Source: Firmicutes bacterium UBA6648 | GTDB lineage: Bacteria; Bacillota; Clostridia; Peptostreptococcales; Anaerovoracaceae | Assembly: GCA_002455605.1 (NCBI GenBank) | Contig: DKLE01000175.1 | Coordinates: 1-15,204 of the forward strand | Reading direction: 5' to 3' | Length of the DNA stretch: 15,204 bases | Part shown: positions 6,984-14,286 of the stretch, piece by piece | How positions within the stretch are numbered: the stretch's first letter is position 1 | Layout of the letters: every line of letters starts with the position of its first letter | The notes under the pieces: model-generated | Told to the model about the DNA's origin: nothing | Databases searched by the model: none | The model's input: only the letters and a program-made list of their open reading frames with translations | Program-made: the position numbers and the translations under genes

Positions 6984-8378
6984 ATGAATGTAACTTTAAA
7001 AGTCAAATTAACAATTTCCTATGTTCTACTTTCTTTATTTTTAGTCAGTTCCCTCCTTTTTGCTTCCAACTATTTATTGGAGAAAAAGTTTCAGACTTAT
7101 ATTGTGAATACACAAGAAAAGAAAAATCAGGACATCGTACATCTGGTAGAAAATGAATTTAATGAAAATGGAGATTTTCCCAGTATGGATGTGCTGAAAA
7201 ATATTGGCAACACAGCATTATCCCAGGGGTTAATCTTTATGATAACTGATACGGGAAACAAAGAGCTTTTCTGCATGAGTACCTTAGACAGTCAGATCTG
7301 TGATAATATGCTGGATAGTATGAGGAGCAACATGTCCAGGATCTATCCAAACTTTAAGGGGCAATATGTTGAAAAGGAGTACGATGTACTGAAAAATAAT
7401 AAAAAAGTGGCAACGGTTACACTTGGCTATTATGGCCCTTATTTTTATAATGATGAAGATGTCCAGTTTATTGAAGTGCTGAACAAAGTAGTAATCGGTG
7501 CGGGCATATTGTTTCTGATACTTGCGGTATTTCTGGGATTTTATATGGCGGATAGAATATCCGGACCGGTAAAGCGGGTAATTGATAAAACCAGACAAAT
7601 TGAGGAAGGAGATTACAGCAAAAGGCTGAATTTTGTTTCCAAGACTACGGAGATGAACCAATTAATTCAGAGTGTGAATCGATTGGCGGACTCTTTGGAA
7701 AAACAGCAGGGCTCGAAAAAACAGATGGCTAGAGACTATGCGCATGAATTCAGAACACCGTTGGCAGCCTTACAGTCAAATCTGGAGGCGATGATTGACG
7801 GAGTGCTGAACCCTACAGAAGAAAGACTGGAAAGCTGCAGAATAGAAATTTTGCGGCTGGCTCGAATGATATCGGATTTAGATAAATTGGTAGAGATTGA
7901 AAATGAAAGCTTAAAACTGAGAAAAACAAAATTTGACTTGTCAAGTGCTGTTAAACAAGTGAGCTTCAACTTTCAGCAGGAAATTTCCAGCAAAGGAATT
8001 AAACTGGATTTGGATTTAAAACCTTGTGAACTCTATGCAGATAAGGATAAAATTGCTCAAGTGATCATTAACCTTTTGACTAACGCGATCAAATATACGG
8101 ATAATAACGGACACATACGCATCCAGGTTAACAGACATAAGGAAGAGGCAGAATTGATTGTCAGCGATACCGGCTCAGGCATAGGAGAAGAGGATTTACC
8201 TCATATCTTTGAGCACTTATATCGAACGGATAAATCACGAAATCGAAATACAGGAGGCTCCGGAATAGGCTTGTCGGTTGTGAAGGCTATTGTTGATGCC
8301 CATGGCGGTAATATTCTCGTCAAAAGCCAGTTAGACAGAGGAAGCCGGTTTGTTGTCACACTTCCTTTATCCTGTTAA
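6984..8378 (+). CDS. Membrane sensor histidine kinase of the copper module
   Basis: This 464-residue kinase has two membrane segments (about 10-30 and 167-189) around an outside sensor of ~135 residues. A HAMP linker (190-242) follows, then a dimerisation/phosphoacceptor domain with His254 in AHEFRTPL, and a catalytic ATPase domain with N-box Asn363/Asn367, DTGSGIG (395-401), an F-box near 409 and GGSGIGLS (424-431). All catalytic motifs are intact. The sensor carries Cys97-Met98, Cys106, Met109, Met113 and Met117 within 21 residues, a density of soft-metal ligands fit for Cu(I) or Ag(I), and ends in LGYYGPYFY, a motif I associate with clostridial kinases of this type. It lies 24 bp after its regulator and is last in the operon, closed by the terminator at 8403. 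Metal sensing is inferred from residues and neighbours; a disulfide between Cys97 and Cys106 is an alternative reading. Confidence 0.93.
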   Translation: MNVTLKVKLTISYVLLSLFLVSSLLFASNYLLEKKFQTYIVNTQEKKNQDIVHLVENEFNENGDFPSMDVLKNIGNTALSQGLIFMITDTGNKELFCMSTLDSQICDNMLDSMRSNMSRIYPNFKGQYVEKEYDVLKNNKKVATVTLGYYGPYFYNDEDVQFIEVLNKVVIGAGILFLILAVFLGFYMADRISGPVKRVIDKTRQIEEGDYSKRLNFVSKTTEMNQLIQSVNRLADSLEKQQGSKKQMARDYAHEFRTPLAALQSNLEAMIDGVLNPTEERLESCRIEILRLARMISDLDKLVEIENESLKLRKTKFDLSSAVKQVSFNFQQEISSKGIKLDLDLKPCELYADKDKIAQVIINLLTNAIKYTDNNGHIRIQVNRHKEEAELIVSDTGSGIGEEDLPHIFEHLYRTDKSRNRNTGGSGIGLSVVKAIVDAHGGNILVKSQLDRGSRFVVTLPLSC

Positions 8379-8402
8379 CGCTTCAAGTGAAATTTTCTAT
8401 AG

Positions 8403-8437
8403 AAAATAGGGACAATGATCATCATTGTCCCTATTTT
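8403..8437 (+). terminator. Terminator of the copper operon, a nearly perfect 35-bp palindrome
   Basis: The arms 8403-8419 and 8421-8437 are exact reverse complements of 17 bases around a single central C; a real hairpin would open the central few bases. The arms are A-rich on the left and T-rich on the right, so it can end transcripts from either side. It begins 24 nt after the kinase stop codon. Confidence 0.9.
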
Positions 8438-8510
8438 AGCATGTTTATATTTCTTGAAAAAGCAATTAGCCCTGCACAAGATAGGGCAGAGCTATTATGG
8501 CTTTTATTAA

Positions 8511-8536
8511 ATTGACACTCGAAAAGAAGTGTCAAT
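8511..8536 (-). terminator. Candidate terminator of the minus-strand DUF4489-like gene
   Basis: The 9-bp arms ATTGACACT (8511-8519) and AGTGTCAAT (8528-8536) surround an 8-nt loop, 21 nt past the stop of the minus-strand gene. The downstream minus strand reads TTAATAAAAG, a weak T tract. A second small hairpin (GCCCT/AGGGC, about 8469-8487) followed by CTTTTTC lies further on and may back it up. Confidence 0.55.
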
Positions 8537-8557
8537 AATTATCTAACACTTTTTATC

Positions 8558-9076
8558 TTAACAGCATCTGCTTGACTGACAAGTAGTGATTGCGCCAAGT
8601 GTTGCGTTGTTAATTGTCAGAACACCCACCGTGACAGTATTTACAGTTACAACTACTGTATAGGTACAGCACTCATTAAAGCAACCATCGCAATCGCAGA
8701 TAAAGAATGAGAATGTATCAGAATCAGTAACTGCGACTAATCTTGAGTAACTAAAAGCTGGACCTACAGGAATTGGAGAAAACTGATTAGCACACTGTTT
8801 AAATACTTGGAAGCTTAAAGAACCGGTAAAGGCTGTTGCAACGATATTACTTGTGAAGTCGATTCGTGTGCAAGGGTCTTTTATACCAGAAGTATCAACT
8901 GTTAAGGAAGCAGGTGTGAAGGTAGTGCTAACGACAGTTGCAACAGGGATTGTAACTGCACCCGGACAGCTGCATTTAACAATAGTCGGGCATGATGATG
9001 TTTCTTTTTTGTAACGATTACAATTGCTTGCGCCACAAGCATCGCAATCATCAATATATCTTGAATTAGAATTCAT
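8558..9076 (-). CDS. Cysteine-rich DUF4489-like protein, probable spore-associated protein
   Basis: The 172-residue protein starts at the ATG at 9076, which has GGAGG 8-9 nt upstream; an in-frame ATG at 9091 overlaps that ribosome binding site and is unlikely. It has 16 cysteines: a Cys-rich head (11, 14, 19, 29, 35, 37), CDCDGCFNECC at 127-137 and a C-terminal CC. The body is rich in Thr, Val and Ser with alternating beta-type stretches (TPASLTVDTSGIKDPC; SFQVFKQCANQF). The central Asp-Pro-Cys, FQVFK and ICDCD pattern resembles a family of unknown function in spore-forming clostridia that I recall as DUF4489; this is from memory and should be tested. It has no signal peptide, which fits assembly from the mother cell rather than secretion. 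It lies 112 bp downstream of another Cys-rich gene on the same strand. Confidence 0.75.
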   Translation of the reverse strand: MNSNSRYIDDCDACGASNCNRYKKETSSCPTIVKCSCPGAVTIPVATVVSTTFTPASLTVDTSGIKDPCTRIDFTSNIVATAFTGSLSFQVFKQCANQFSPIPVGPAFSYSRLVAVTDSDTFSFFICDCDGCFNECCTYTVVVTVNTVTVGVLTINNATLGAITTCQSSRCC

Positions 9077-9188
9077 AGTGAAAACCTCCATAATTTTATA
9101 TTTTAAATTACCTAAAAGATAATCTAAGTATTGACATATTAAGTGTATTTACAATAACTTAGGCTGGTGATGCCAGATGATAATTGGG

Positions 9189-10124
9189 TTACATTTCATC
9201 CTCATCATTTGAGTACCTAATCTCCAAGTCATTTTCCTCACACTGGCTGCAGCCGAAGTCCTGACCGCCGCATTCCTGACAGCCAAAATCTGGACAGCCA
9301 AAATCCTCATCGTAATACCCGTCATCACAGTATTCTTCATCGTAACATTCGTCATTGCAGTATCTTTCATCATCACAGCTGCAATCAGGGAATAGTGGTT
9401 TTAAATGTTGATCCGGATAGAATTTAGGTACCGGTGCCCTGTTAAATCTTCTGCATGGGTTTTCTTCAGGCTCTTCTTCACACGGTTTGTCTGGAACCGG
9501 GCAGTAGCCGTAAGCAGGAACAAGGAGCTGGACAATAAGCTCGCATTTTACAACGATGTAGTAGCCCAAAGTAATATCTAAGAAGCAGCAATCATTTTCT
9601 TGCACCAATCTGCCATCCAGTGCTTCGGCCACCATTTCAATTTTTATAATATTTCCATCTACATCTTTGGATTGATTATCCGGTACATAACAAGCAGAGA
9701 TTTGAGCTATGGAATCTGGACAGTAGAATTTTCCGATTACATCTGTTCGATTGATTTCATAGAATTCACATTTGTTTACACCATCACAATCAATATAATC
9801 CGCATAAAAAGATATCATGTAATGAAGTATTATTTTTTTGAAATTAGGTTTTTTTCTGATTGGTATTTTATCCACCGAGACAAGTGTCACCGTGAAATCT
9901 CTAGAACGAATGTATCGCTTCGGATTATCAAGTGGATCGCTTCTTAACTCGCGATCAGTTGTATCTGTGTCAGTCCCTTTGCCATATACCAGGCATCTTT
10001 TAATTAAACATTGATCAAATATCTTGGGAACTTCTATACAAACCAATTCTGATGGGTCTGGTAAAAGCCCCTGTTTATTAACTAGACCGGGACGTGGTAC
10101 AAATTTTTTAAAGTTAATAGACAT
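9189..10124 (-). CDS. Uncharacterised protein with an acidic Cys/Tyr-rich tail, probable spore surface protein
   Basis: The 311-residue product starts at an ATG with AAGGAGG 8 nt upstream. Residues 1-210 form a mainly beta, globular region (opening KFVPRPGLVNKQG, with ITLGYYIVVKCELIVQLLVPAYGYCP at 184-209) that looks like proteins known only as hypothetical in clostridia; SPOCS/DUF3794-type folds are a remote possibility. After a proline/glutamate linker (210-247), residues 248-295 hold ten cysteines (248, 250, 256, 260, 266, 277, 282, 285, 292, 295) among many Asp, Glu and Tyr, with DFGC recurring as a short unit (274-277, 279-282, 289-292). Such tails occur in proteins that cross-link into coats or exosporia, or that bind metal. 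No signal peptide is seen. The downstream DUF4489-like gene supports a spore setting. Function remains an inference. Confidence 0.75.
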   Translation of the reverse strand: MSINFKKFVPRPGLVNKQGLLPDPSELVCIEVPKIFDQCLIKRCLVYGKGTDTDTTDRELRSDPLDNPKRYIRSRDFTVTLVSVDKIPIRKKPNFKKIILHYMISFYADYIDCDGVNKCEFYEINRTDVIGKFYCPDSIAQISACYVPDNQSKDVDGNIIKIEMVAEALDGRLVQENDCCFLDITLGYYIVVKCELIVQLLVPAYGYCPVPDKPCEEEPEENPCRRFNRAPVPKFYPDQHLKPLFPDCSCDDERYCNDECYDEEYCDDGYYDEDFGCPDFGCQECGGQDFGCSQCEENDLEIRYSNDEDEM

Positions 10125-10450
10125 AATTTTCCTCCTTATTATAAGGTTATGATTTTATATAGTTTTAAAATACAAGGGCATTGTATTTTAAACATTTTTC
10201 GCAGTTCCTCAAGGATTTAGGGGTTTTACCCTGAATTCATCGCTACAGAAATGTTGTTATACTCTATCATATGTAAGAATAAAAAAGAGGTGACAATATA
10301 AAAATAGATTAGAAATTTTTTATTTTTCAACGTAAACCGCCGTTATACAATCGCCAAATACGTAATAGATTTCATTGTTTATAAGGAGTACTAAAAACGA
10401 ATAATCAGCATTCATAAGAATATAATTGAATGAAGGGGGGGAGAGCCATT
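10125..10450. other. Divergent intergenic region, 326 bp
   Basis: This gap separates the minus-strand Cys-rich gene from the plus-strand propeller gene and must hold both promoters. It contains the perfect inverted repeat at 10164-10192 and a smaller AGGG/CCCT hairpin near 10218-10232. No good sigma-A promoter is seen on either strand. On the plus strand TATACAAT (10344-10351) resembles a mother-cell sigma-E -10 element, with T-rich sequence where the -35 would be. On the minus strand, AC followed 16 nt later by AATACAATG resembles a sigma-K promoter with one mismatch and overlaps the inverted repeat. An AAGAGGTGAC near 10284 looks like a ribosome binding site but no start codon or frame follows it. 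Confidence 0.5.
10164..10192 (-). repeat. 12-bp perfect inverted repeat in the leader of the Cys-rich operon
   Basis: TTTAAAATACAA (10164-10175) and TTGTATTTTAAA (10181-10192) are exact reverse complements around GGGCA. The element ends about 40 bp before the minus-strand start at 10124. It could be an operator for a dimeric regulator or an mRNA hairpin in the leader. With no T tract following it on the minus strand (ACTATATAAAATC), a terminator is less likely. Confidence 0.6.
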
Positions 10451-11953
10451 ATGAATGATTTAAATTCTTGGATATATGTTGATTATACAAATAGTATATG
10501 GAGATTTTCGCGAAATGACAATAAAGAGCTATGCTACAGTATTATGTACGGAGAAGGAAAATGGACCAAAGCAAGGACAATTGACAAAAATATATTGGGG
10601 TTTGCTGTTTATATAGAGGAAGATGGAAAAATACATATTATATATAGCAACACTAAAGGAGAAATAAAATACTGCACCCTGAAAGATAACCGGTGGATTG
10701 GAAAGACCGTTTACCTCATGGACAGTGATGAGTTTGAGATACATGACTTAAGTATTAATATTATCGGCGGTGAAATGCATATCTTTTATCTGCTGGTAGA
10801 ACTGAACGGCAGCAATCATGGTGTACTAATTCACAGTATATGGGACGGCAAAGAAGTGATAGCTCCTAAGCTGCTGGATGTTATTTTGACTCCTAAAGTA
10901 AAGGAAAATTATATAGTAAAAGTAGACAAGATGAACAATATAGATATGTTGTTTTTTACGGATGAGGGTTCGGAGATTGCTTTAAATTATTGCTGCTATA
11001 AAAAGAATAAATGGTCCGTTGAAAAGCGGCTTTACAGTATTCAGGGCGATTATATCGAATTGGATATGCTGAACGATCAAAAAAATATACATATATTAAA
11101 CAAATATAAAGACGGGTCCACTTATTATCTGGACCATGTTCGGGTAGAGATGGGGGAATATATTCAAGATTACAGAGTCTGTGAAAGTGAAGAGGCATTA
11201 AGTGAACCGCTGGTTTTTGAGCTAAATGACAGATTATACGCTTGCTGGCTGCAGGGTAATAAAATTTATCATGCTGTCTTTGACGGTGTGTACTGGAGCA
11301 AACCGGTGTATTTTAATAGGGGGAACGATGAGAAAGTGAATCGATATCATTTTTATATAGCCTGCGACAAAGAAGTACCTATTAAAGAGCGAGAAGTTTA
11401 CGGAACGGGTCATCCCAATTTGAATTTATTTTTCCCAAGCCAATTTGCAATAAGAACAAAGAGGGTATCTAAAGCTGAAGTCAATCAGAATGAGGAAACC
11501 AACGATGACATTAATCAAATCAGAATGCCTCGAAAAGTAGAAGCACTTCAAAATTTAAAAATGCAATTATACCGGGATAAGTCAGAGAATAAACAATTGA
11601 AGAGAACCCTTGCGTCTTTGCGGATACAGATTCAGAAGAAACAGCGGATGATTGATGAATATAAACAAACGGCGGCTAAAGTGCTGGAACAGAAACAAAA
11701 ATCGGATGAGAATTGTGATGTATTCATTGAATTGCAGAATAAACTGCAAAGTGAACTGGATTCTGCCAATCGACTGTTAATAGAGGAGAGAAAACATAAG
11801 GAGAATATTGAGGATAAATTAAAAGAATATGAAAGTGAGAATGCAAGTATCAAACAACAAAATCAGCAATTGATAGAAGAAAACGATAGATTGCATAAAG
11901 AACTGGAGTTAGAAAAGAATAAAACAATTATTGAACGTTTTTTAAAGCCATAG
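10451..11953 (+). CDS. Predicted beta-propeller plus coiled-coil protein, unknown function
   Basis: The ATG at 10451 follows AAGGGGGGGAG and gives 500 residues; an ATG at 10430 overlaps the purine run and is unlikely. Residues about 1-290 contain some six related units of ~45-50 residues, each with a hydrophobic strand, a turn, an I/L-x-Y/H strand and an aromatic (usually Trp) strand: 27-44 (GKW), 61-89 (NRW), 109-144 (IWDG), 164-197 (NKW), 213-243, and 262-288 (YW). This is how sialidase/BNR-like or other small propellers look. Residues 290-358 are a polar linker, and about 360-490 are a charged heptad-like coiled coil ending in RFLKP. No signal peptide or membrane helix is seen, so it should be cytoplasmic or mother-cell made. 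No catalytic Asp-box set is evident. It is monocistronic, followed by a terminator, and divergent from the Cys-rich genes, which suggests but does not show a sporulation link. Confidence 0.8.
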   Translation: MNDLNSWIYVDYTNSIWRFSRNDNKELCYSIMYGEGKWTKARTIDKNILGFAVYIEEDGKIHIIYSNTKGEIKYCTLKDNRWIGKTVYLMDSDEFEIHDLSINIIGGEMHIFYLLVELNGSNHGVLIHSIWDGKEVIAPKLLDVILTPKVKENYIVKVDKMNNIDMLFFTDEGSEIALNYCCYKKNKWSVEKRLYSIQGDYIELDMLNDQKNIHILNKYKDGSTYYLDHVRVEMGEYIQDYRVCESEEALSEPLVFELNDRLYACWLQGNKIYHAVFDGVYWSKPVYFNRGNDEKVNRYHFYIACDKEVPIKEREVYGTGHPNLNLFFPSQFAIRTKRVSKAEVNQNEETNDDINQIRMPRKVEALQNLKMQLYRDKSENKQLKRTLASLRIQIQKKQRMIDEYKQTAAKVLEQKQKSDENCDVFIELQNKLQSELDSANRLLIEERKHKENIEDKLKEYESENASIKQQNQQLIEENDRLHKELELEKNKTIIERFLKP

Positions 11954-12003
11954 GAGAATAATGGACAGCAATCCGGAAAAAAATATATGTCAAGTATCAA
12001 GTA

Positions 12004-12048
12004 CCCTTTAAATATGAAGTGAGATTCAATATTTAAAGGGCATTTTTA
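12004..12048 (+). terminator. Terminator of the propeller/coiled-coil gene
   Basis: CCCTTTAAATAT (12004-12015) pairs with ATATTTAAAGGG (12029-12040). GAA/TTC extends the stem inward with one bulged base, and CATTTTTATA follows. It lies 50 nt after the stop and 15 nt before the end of the convergent transglutaminase gene. The minus strand has no T tract after it, so it serves mainly the plus strand. Confidence 0.88.
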
Positions 12049-12062
12049 TAAGTACAGAGAGA

Positions 12063-13262
12063 TTACCATTCACCCTGTATTACGTCATACTTATGATTTT
12101 CGGCGAAGTTTGAGTTATCAAAATAATTGTAACCAGAGTTGCCAAAGGTTGTGTCTACGTTGATCCATCTGTTTTCATCAGAAGAATAAATTTGATTCCA
12201 GGCATGATCTCCCCATGCGGAGCCGTTATAGGCCAGTCCGGTGACAAACCGAACCTTTAAGCCCACAGAACGGCACATGGAAATATACAGACAGGAATAG
12301 TCGAAACAAATTCCTTCTCTTTCAGCAAATGTGACAATAGAGCCAGAATTCACATGAGAAGGATCACGGACTATAATCTGGGCCTTGGCATCATCATATT
12401 GAATATTTTTGCTGACCCATTCGTACAGCAATCGGGCCTTTTTTATATCATTCGTCTCAGAGCCTACTATTTTCTTGGCTGCGGCGTCTATTTCAGGCGA
12501 GGATTTAATCGCTTCGTCCAGGGTGACTCCGTTAAAATATTTTATAACAGTCACTTTCCAATAATTCGGGTTTTCTCCGTTTTCATTATTGGCAGGAGTT
12601 AAATCCTCTGCAGCTTTTTTAAAAGAATCGTTAAAAAGGACAGGCAGATTTTTGGCTATATTGGTATTCAGCATAGGCTTTATAACTGTTTTGTTCATCA
12701 GTTGATATGTAGCTGAATCATTTATATATTCATTGGCTGCAGGATTATTCACAAAAGTGGAATAAAAATTAAGCAACAATGAAAATATCATCAGCATGCA
12801 TATGGATTTTGGAAACTGCCATAGGATACTGAGCAGCTGCTGGCGGCGTCGGCTCAATGAATCAAATACAGAGGAGAGCTTTTTGACTGAGGGTACGATT
12901 GCGTATTTGTACAAAGGAATAGTTATTATTTCCAGGAACCAAAGAAGAATGGCCAGTATAACAAATAAAGCAATAATGTAGGCTGCTATATCGTGATTAT
13001 AGCGAAGAATAAAATCCTTCATAGGTGTAATCAGCTGTAATACAGGGGCAAAAAAACTATTCTCAGCACCCGAGAATAAAGCCCGTACCAGATAGAATGC
13101 AAGAACTGTTGCAATAATAACATTGAAGCTGTTTAATGCAGACTGCAATGAATGATGTATTTTATTACCGGAAATAGGAGACAGTAAACCTATCATTAAA
13201 GGCATAAAAAATATGCCGAGCATCAAAATTGATATTCCGTTAATGTGATTAAATATATTCAT
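12063..13262 (-). CDS. Membrane-anchored transglutaminase-like protein
   Basis: This 399-residue protein has an N-terminal membrane part and a C-terminal papain-like domain. Hydrophobic segments lie at about 9-30, 47-63, 92-117 and 152-170; the first ~120 residues weakly recall CvpA-type membrane proteins. The catalytic domain (about 260-385) has the transglutaminase-like core: an Arg-Leu-x-Tyr-Glu-Trp-Val helix before YDD, Cys319 in EGICFDYS, His353 in DHAWNQIY and Asp370 in WINVDTTFG, so the Cys-His-Asp triad is complete. In bacteria this family includes proteases, peptidases and cross-linkers, and the reaction cannot be chosen from sequence. With four segments and a short N-terminus the catalytic domain could face either side; the outside is usual for anchored members. 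CGGAG precedes the ATG at 13262. It appears monocistronic. Confidence 0.88.
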   Translation of the reverse strand: MNIFNHINGISILMLGIFFMPLMIGLLSPISGNKIHHSLQSALNSFNVIIATVLAFYLVRALFSGAENSFFAPVLQLITPMKDFILRYNHDIAAYIIALFVILAILLWFLEIITIPLYKYAIVPSVKKLSSVFDSLSRRRQQLLSILWQFPKSICMLMIFSLLLNFYSTFVNNPAANEYINDSATYQLMNKTVIKPMLNTNIAKNLPVLFNDSFKKAAEDLTPANNENGENPNYWKVTVIKYFNGVTLDEAIKSSPEIDAAAKKIVGSETNDIKKARLLYEWVSKNIQYDDAKAQIIVRDPSHVNSGSIVTFAEREGICFDYSCLYISMCRSVGLKVRFVTGLAYNGSAWGDHAWNQIYSSDENRWINVDTTFGNSGYNYFDNSNFAENHKYDVIQGEW

Positions 13263-13332
13263 AAATACTCCGTTTTTTAAAGATGAAAGTCACTTCTTCA
13301 TAGAGACTCTTACTATATACTTATTTTAATTA

Positions 13333-13359
13333 ATTATAACATAATGGATAAAAAAACAA
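13333..13359 (-). promoter_or_regulatory. Candidate promoter of the transglutaminase-like gene
   Basis: On the minus strand an exact TATAAT (13338-13333) is preceded by TGT, an extended -10 element. TTGTTT (13359-13354) lies 15 nt upstream; the spacing is short, but the extended -10 compensates. The start codon is 70 nt downstream. Confidence 0.55.
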
Positions 13360-13392
13360 CTACCCAACAGAATCTAGAGCAAATGGATTTAA

Positions 13393-13421
13393 TTGACAAA
13401 GTCACAGCCCGATGATATATA
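13393..13421 (+). promoter_or_regulatory. Sigma-A promoter of the ZIP transporter gene
   Basis: A perfect TTGACA (13393-13398), a 17-nt spacer, and TATATA (13416-13421) followed by an alternating TA run. The operator at 13433-13451 lies just downstream, where a bound repressor would cover the transcription start. Confidence 0.85.
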
Positions 13422-13432
13422 TATATTACATG

Positions 13433-13451
13433 TTAGGTTTAACTAACTGAA
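13433..13451 (+). promoter_or_regulatory. DtxR/MntR-like operator in front of the ZIP transporter
   Basis: The 19 bases starting TTAGGTTTAACTAAC agree with the DtxR-family box (TTAGGTTAGGCTAACCTAA) at 14 of 19 positions by eye. They include the inverted core GTTAG-N6-CTAAC (13432-13447). The position, 11 bp after the -10 and before the ribosome binding site, suits metal-dependent repression by an iron or manganese regulator. The regulator itself is not in the window. Confidence 0.55.
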
Positions 13452-13475
13452 AGACAGATGAAAAGAGGTGAAAAA

Positions 13476-14270
13476 ATGATAAATTCTTTATTATGGGCTG
13501 CAGGAGGTACTGGGTTTACTTTCTTGATGACCACCTTGGGTGCGGCTATGGTATTTTTTTTCAGGAAAAGCTTAAAGGGCAATACGCAAAAAGTGTTTTT
13601 AGGATTTGCTGCAGGGGTAATGATTGCGGCCTCGGTTTGGAGTCTCTTAATCCCGGCTATTGAAGAGGCAGAAAAGAATGGACAAGTGGGATGGATTCCT
13701 GCTGCAGGAGGATTTATTCTCGGCATTTTGTTTTTATACGGAATGGATCAATTGATTCCGCATTTGCATCCCGGGGCTGACAAAACCGAAGGAATTTCTT
13801 CATCCATGAAACGTACCTCTTTATTGGTATTAGCAGTGACCTTACACAACATTCCGGAAGGAATGGCAGTGGGATTATCCTTTGCTTTGGCCGCTCAGCA
13901 CAGCGGTGATTCATCGGCGTATGCTTCTGCGATGGCACTGGCTATCGGTATAGGAATACAGAACTTTCCGGAAGGTGCAGCCATTTCACTGCCCTTAAGA
14001 CAAGAAGGTATGAGCGTGGGCAAAGCCTTTGCACTAGGCAGCATGTCCGGAATTGTGGAACCCATATTCGGAATATTGACCGTATTGGTTGCTGCTTTTA
14101 TTCTGCCTTATATGCCTTGGCTTTTGGCCTTCGCCGCAGGGGCAATGATGTATGTGGTAGTGGAGGAACTGATTCCGGAGGCTCATTTAGGCGAACATTC
14201 CAATATAGGGACAATGGGAGTCATGGCCGGTTTTCTCATCATGATGATATTGGATGTATCTTTGGGATAA
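13476..14270 (+). CDS. ZIP-family metal transporter
   Basis: The ATG at 13476 has GAGGTG 5 nt upstream; a nearer-upstream ATG at 13458 precedes that site and is unlikely. The 264-residue protein has the usual eight membrane segments (about 5-28, 38-60, 74-92, 115-138, 150-172, 185-211, 215-232, 244-262). The fourth carries the metal-binding HNIPEG (His124, Asn125, Glu128) and the fifth QNFPEG (Asn163, Glu166). The loop after the third segment has PHLHPG (His96, His98), and EELIPEAH (230-237) adds possible ligands in the seventh. It is of the GufA/ZupT kind, taking up divalent metals such as zinc, iron or manganese into the cytosol. The DtxR/MntR-like operator upstream favours iron or manganese over zinc. 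No terminator was seen before the next promoter. Confidence 0.92.
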   Translation: MINSLLWAAGGTGFTFLMTTLGAAMVFFFRKSLKGNTQKVFLGFAAGVMIAASVWSLLIPAIEEAEKNGQVGWIPAAGGFILGILFLYGMDQLIPHLHPGADKTEGISSSMKRTSLLVLAVTLHNIPEGMAVGLSFALAAQHSGDSSAYASAMALAIGIGIQNFPEGAAISLPLRQEGMSVGKAFALGSMSGIVEPIFGILTVLVAAFILPYMPWLLAFAAGAMMYVVVEELIPEAHLGEHSNIGTMGVMAGFLIMMILDVSLG

Positions 14271-14286
14271 ATCAGATAACTTTTAA

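Noticed and set aside
9149..9376. A minus-strand 75-residue frame rich in Met and Thr
   Set aside because: It is the shifted reading of the repetitive Cys/Tyr/Asp-rich tail of the overlapping gene, without a ribosome binding site of its own.
11961..12011. A 16-codon reading frame (MDSNPEKNICQVSSTL) with GGAG upstream, right after the propeller gene
   Set aside because: It ends inside the terminator stem, shows no recognisable feature and is too short to support without conservation.
8437..12062. Spore-coat cross-linking by the nearby transglutaminase-like protein acting on the Cys/Tyr-rich protein
   Set aside because: The enzyme is membrane-anchored and transcribed separately, and the family includes proteases; proximity alone is not evidence.
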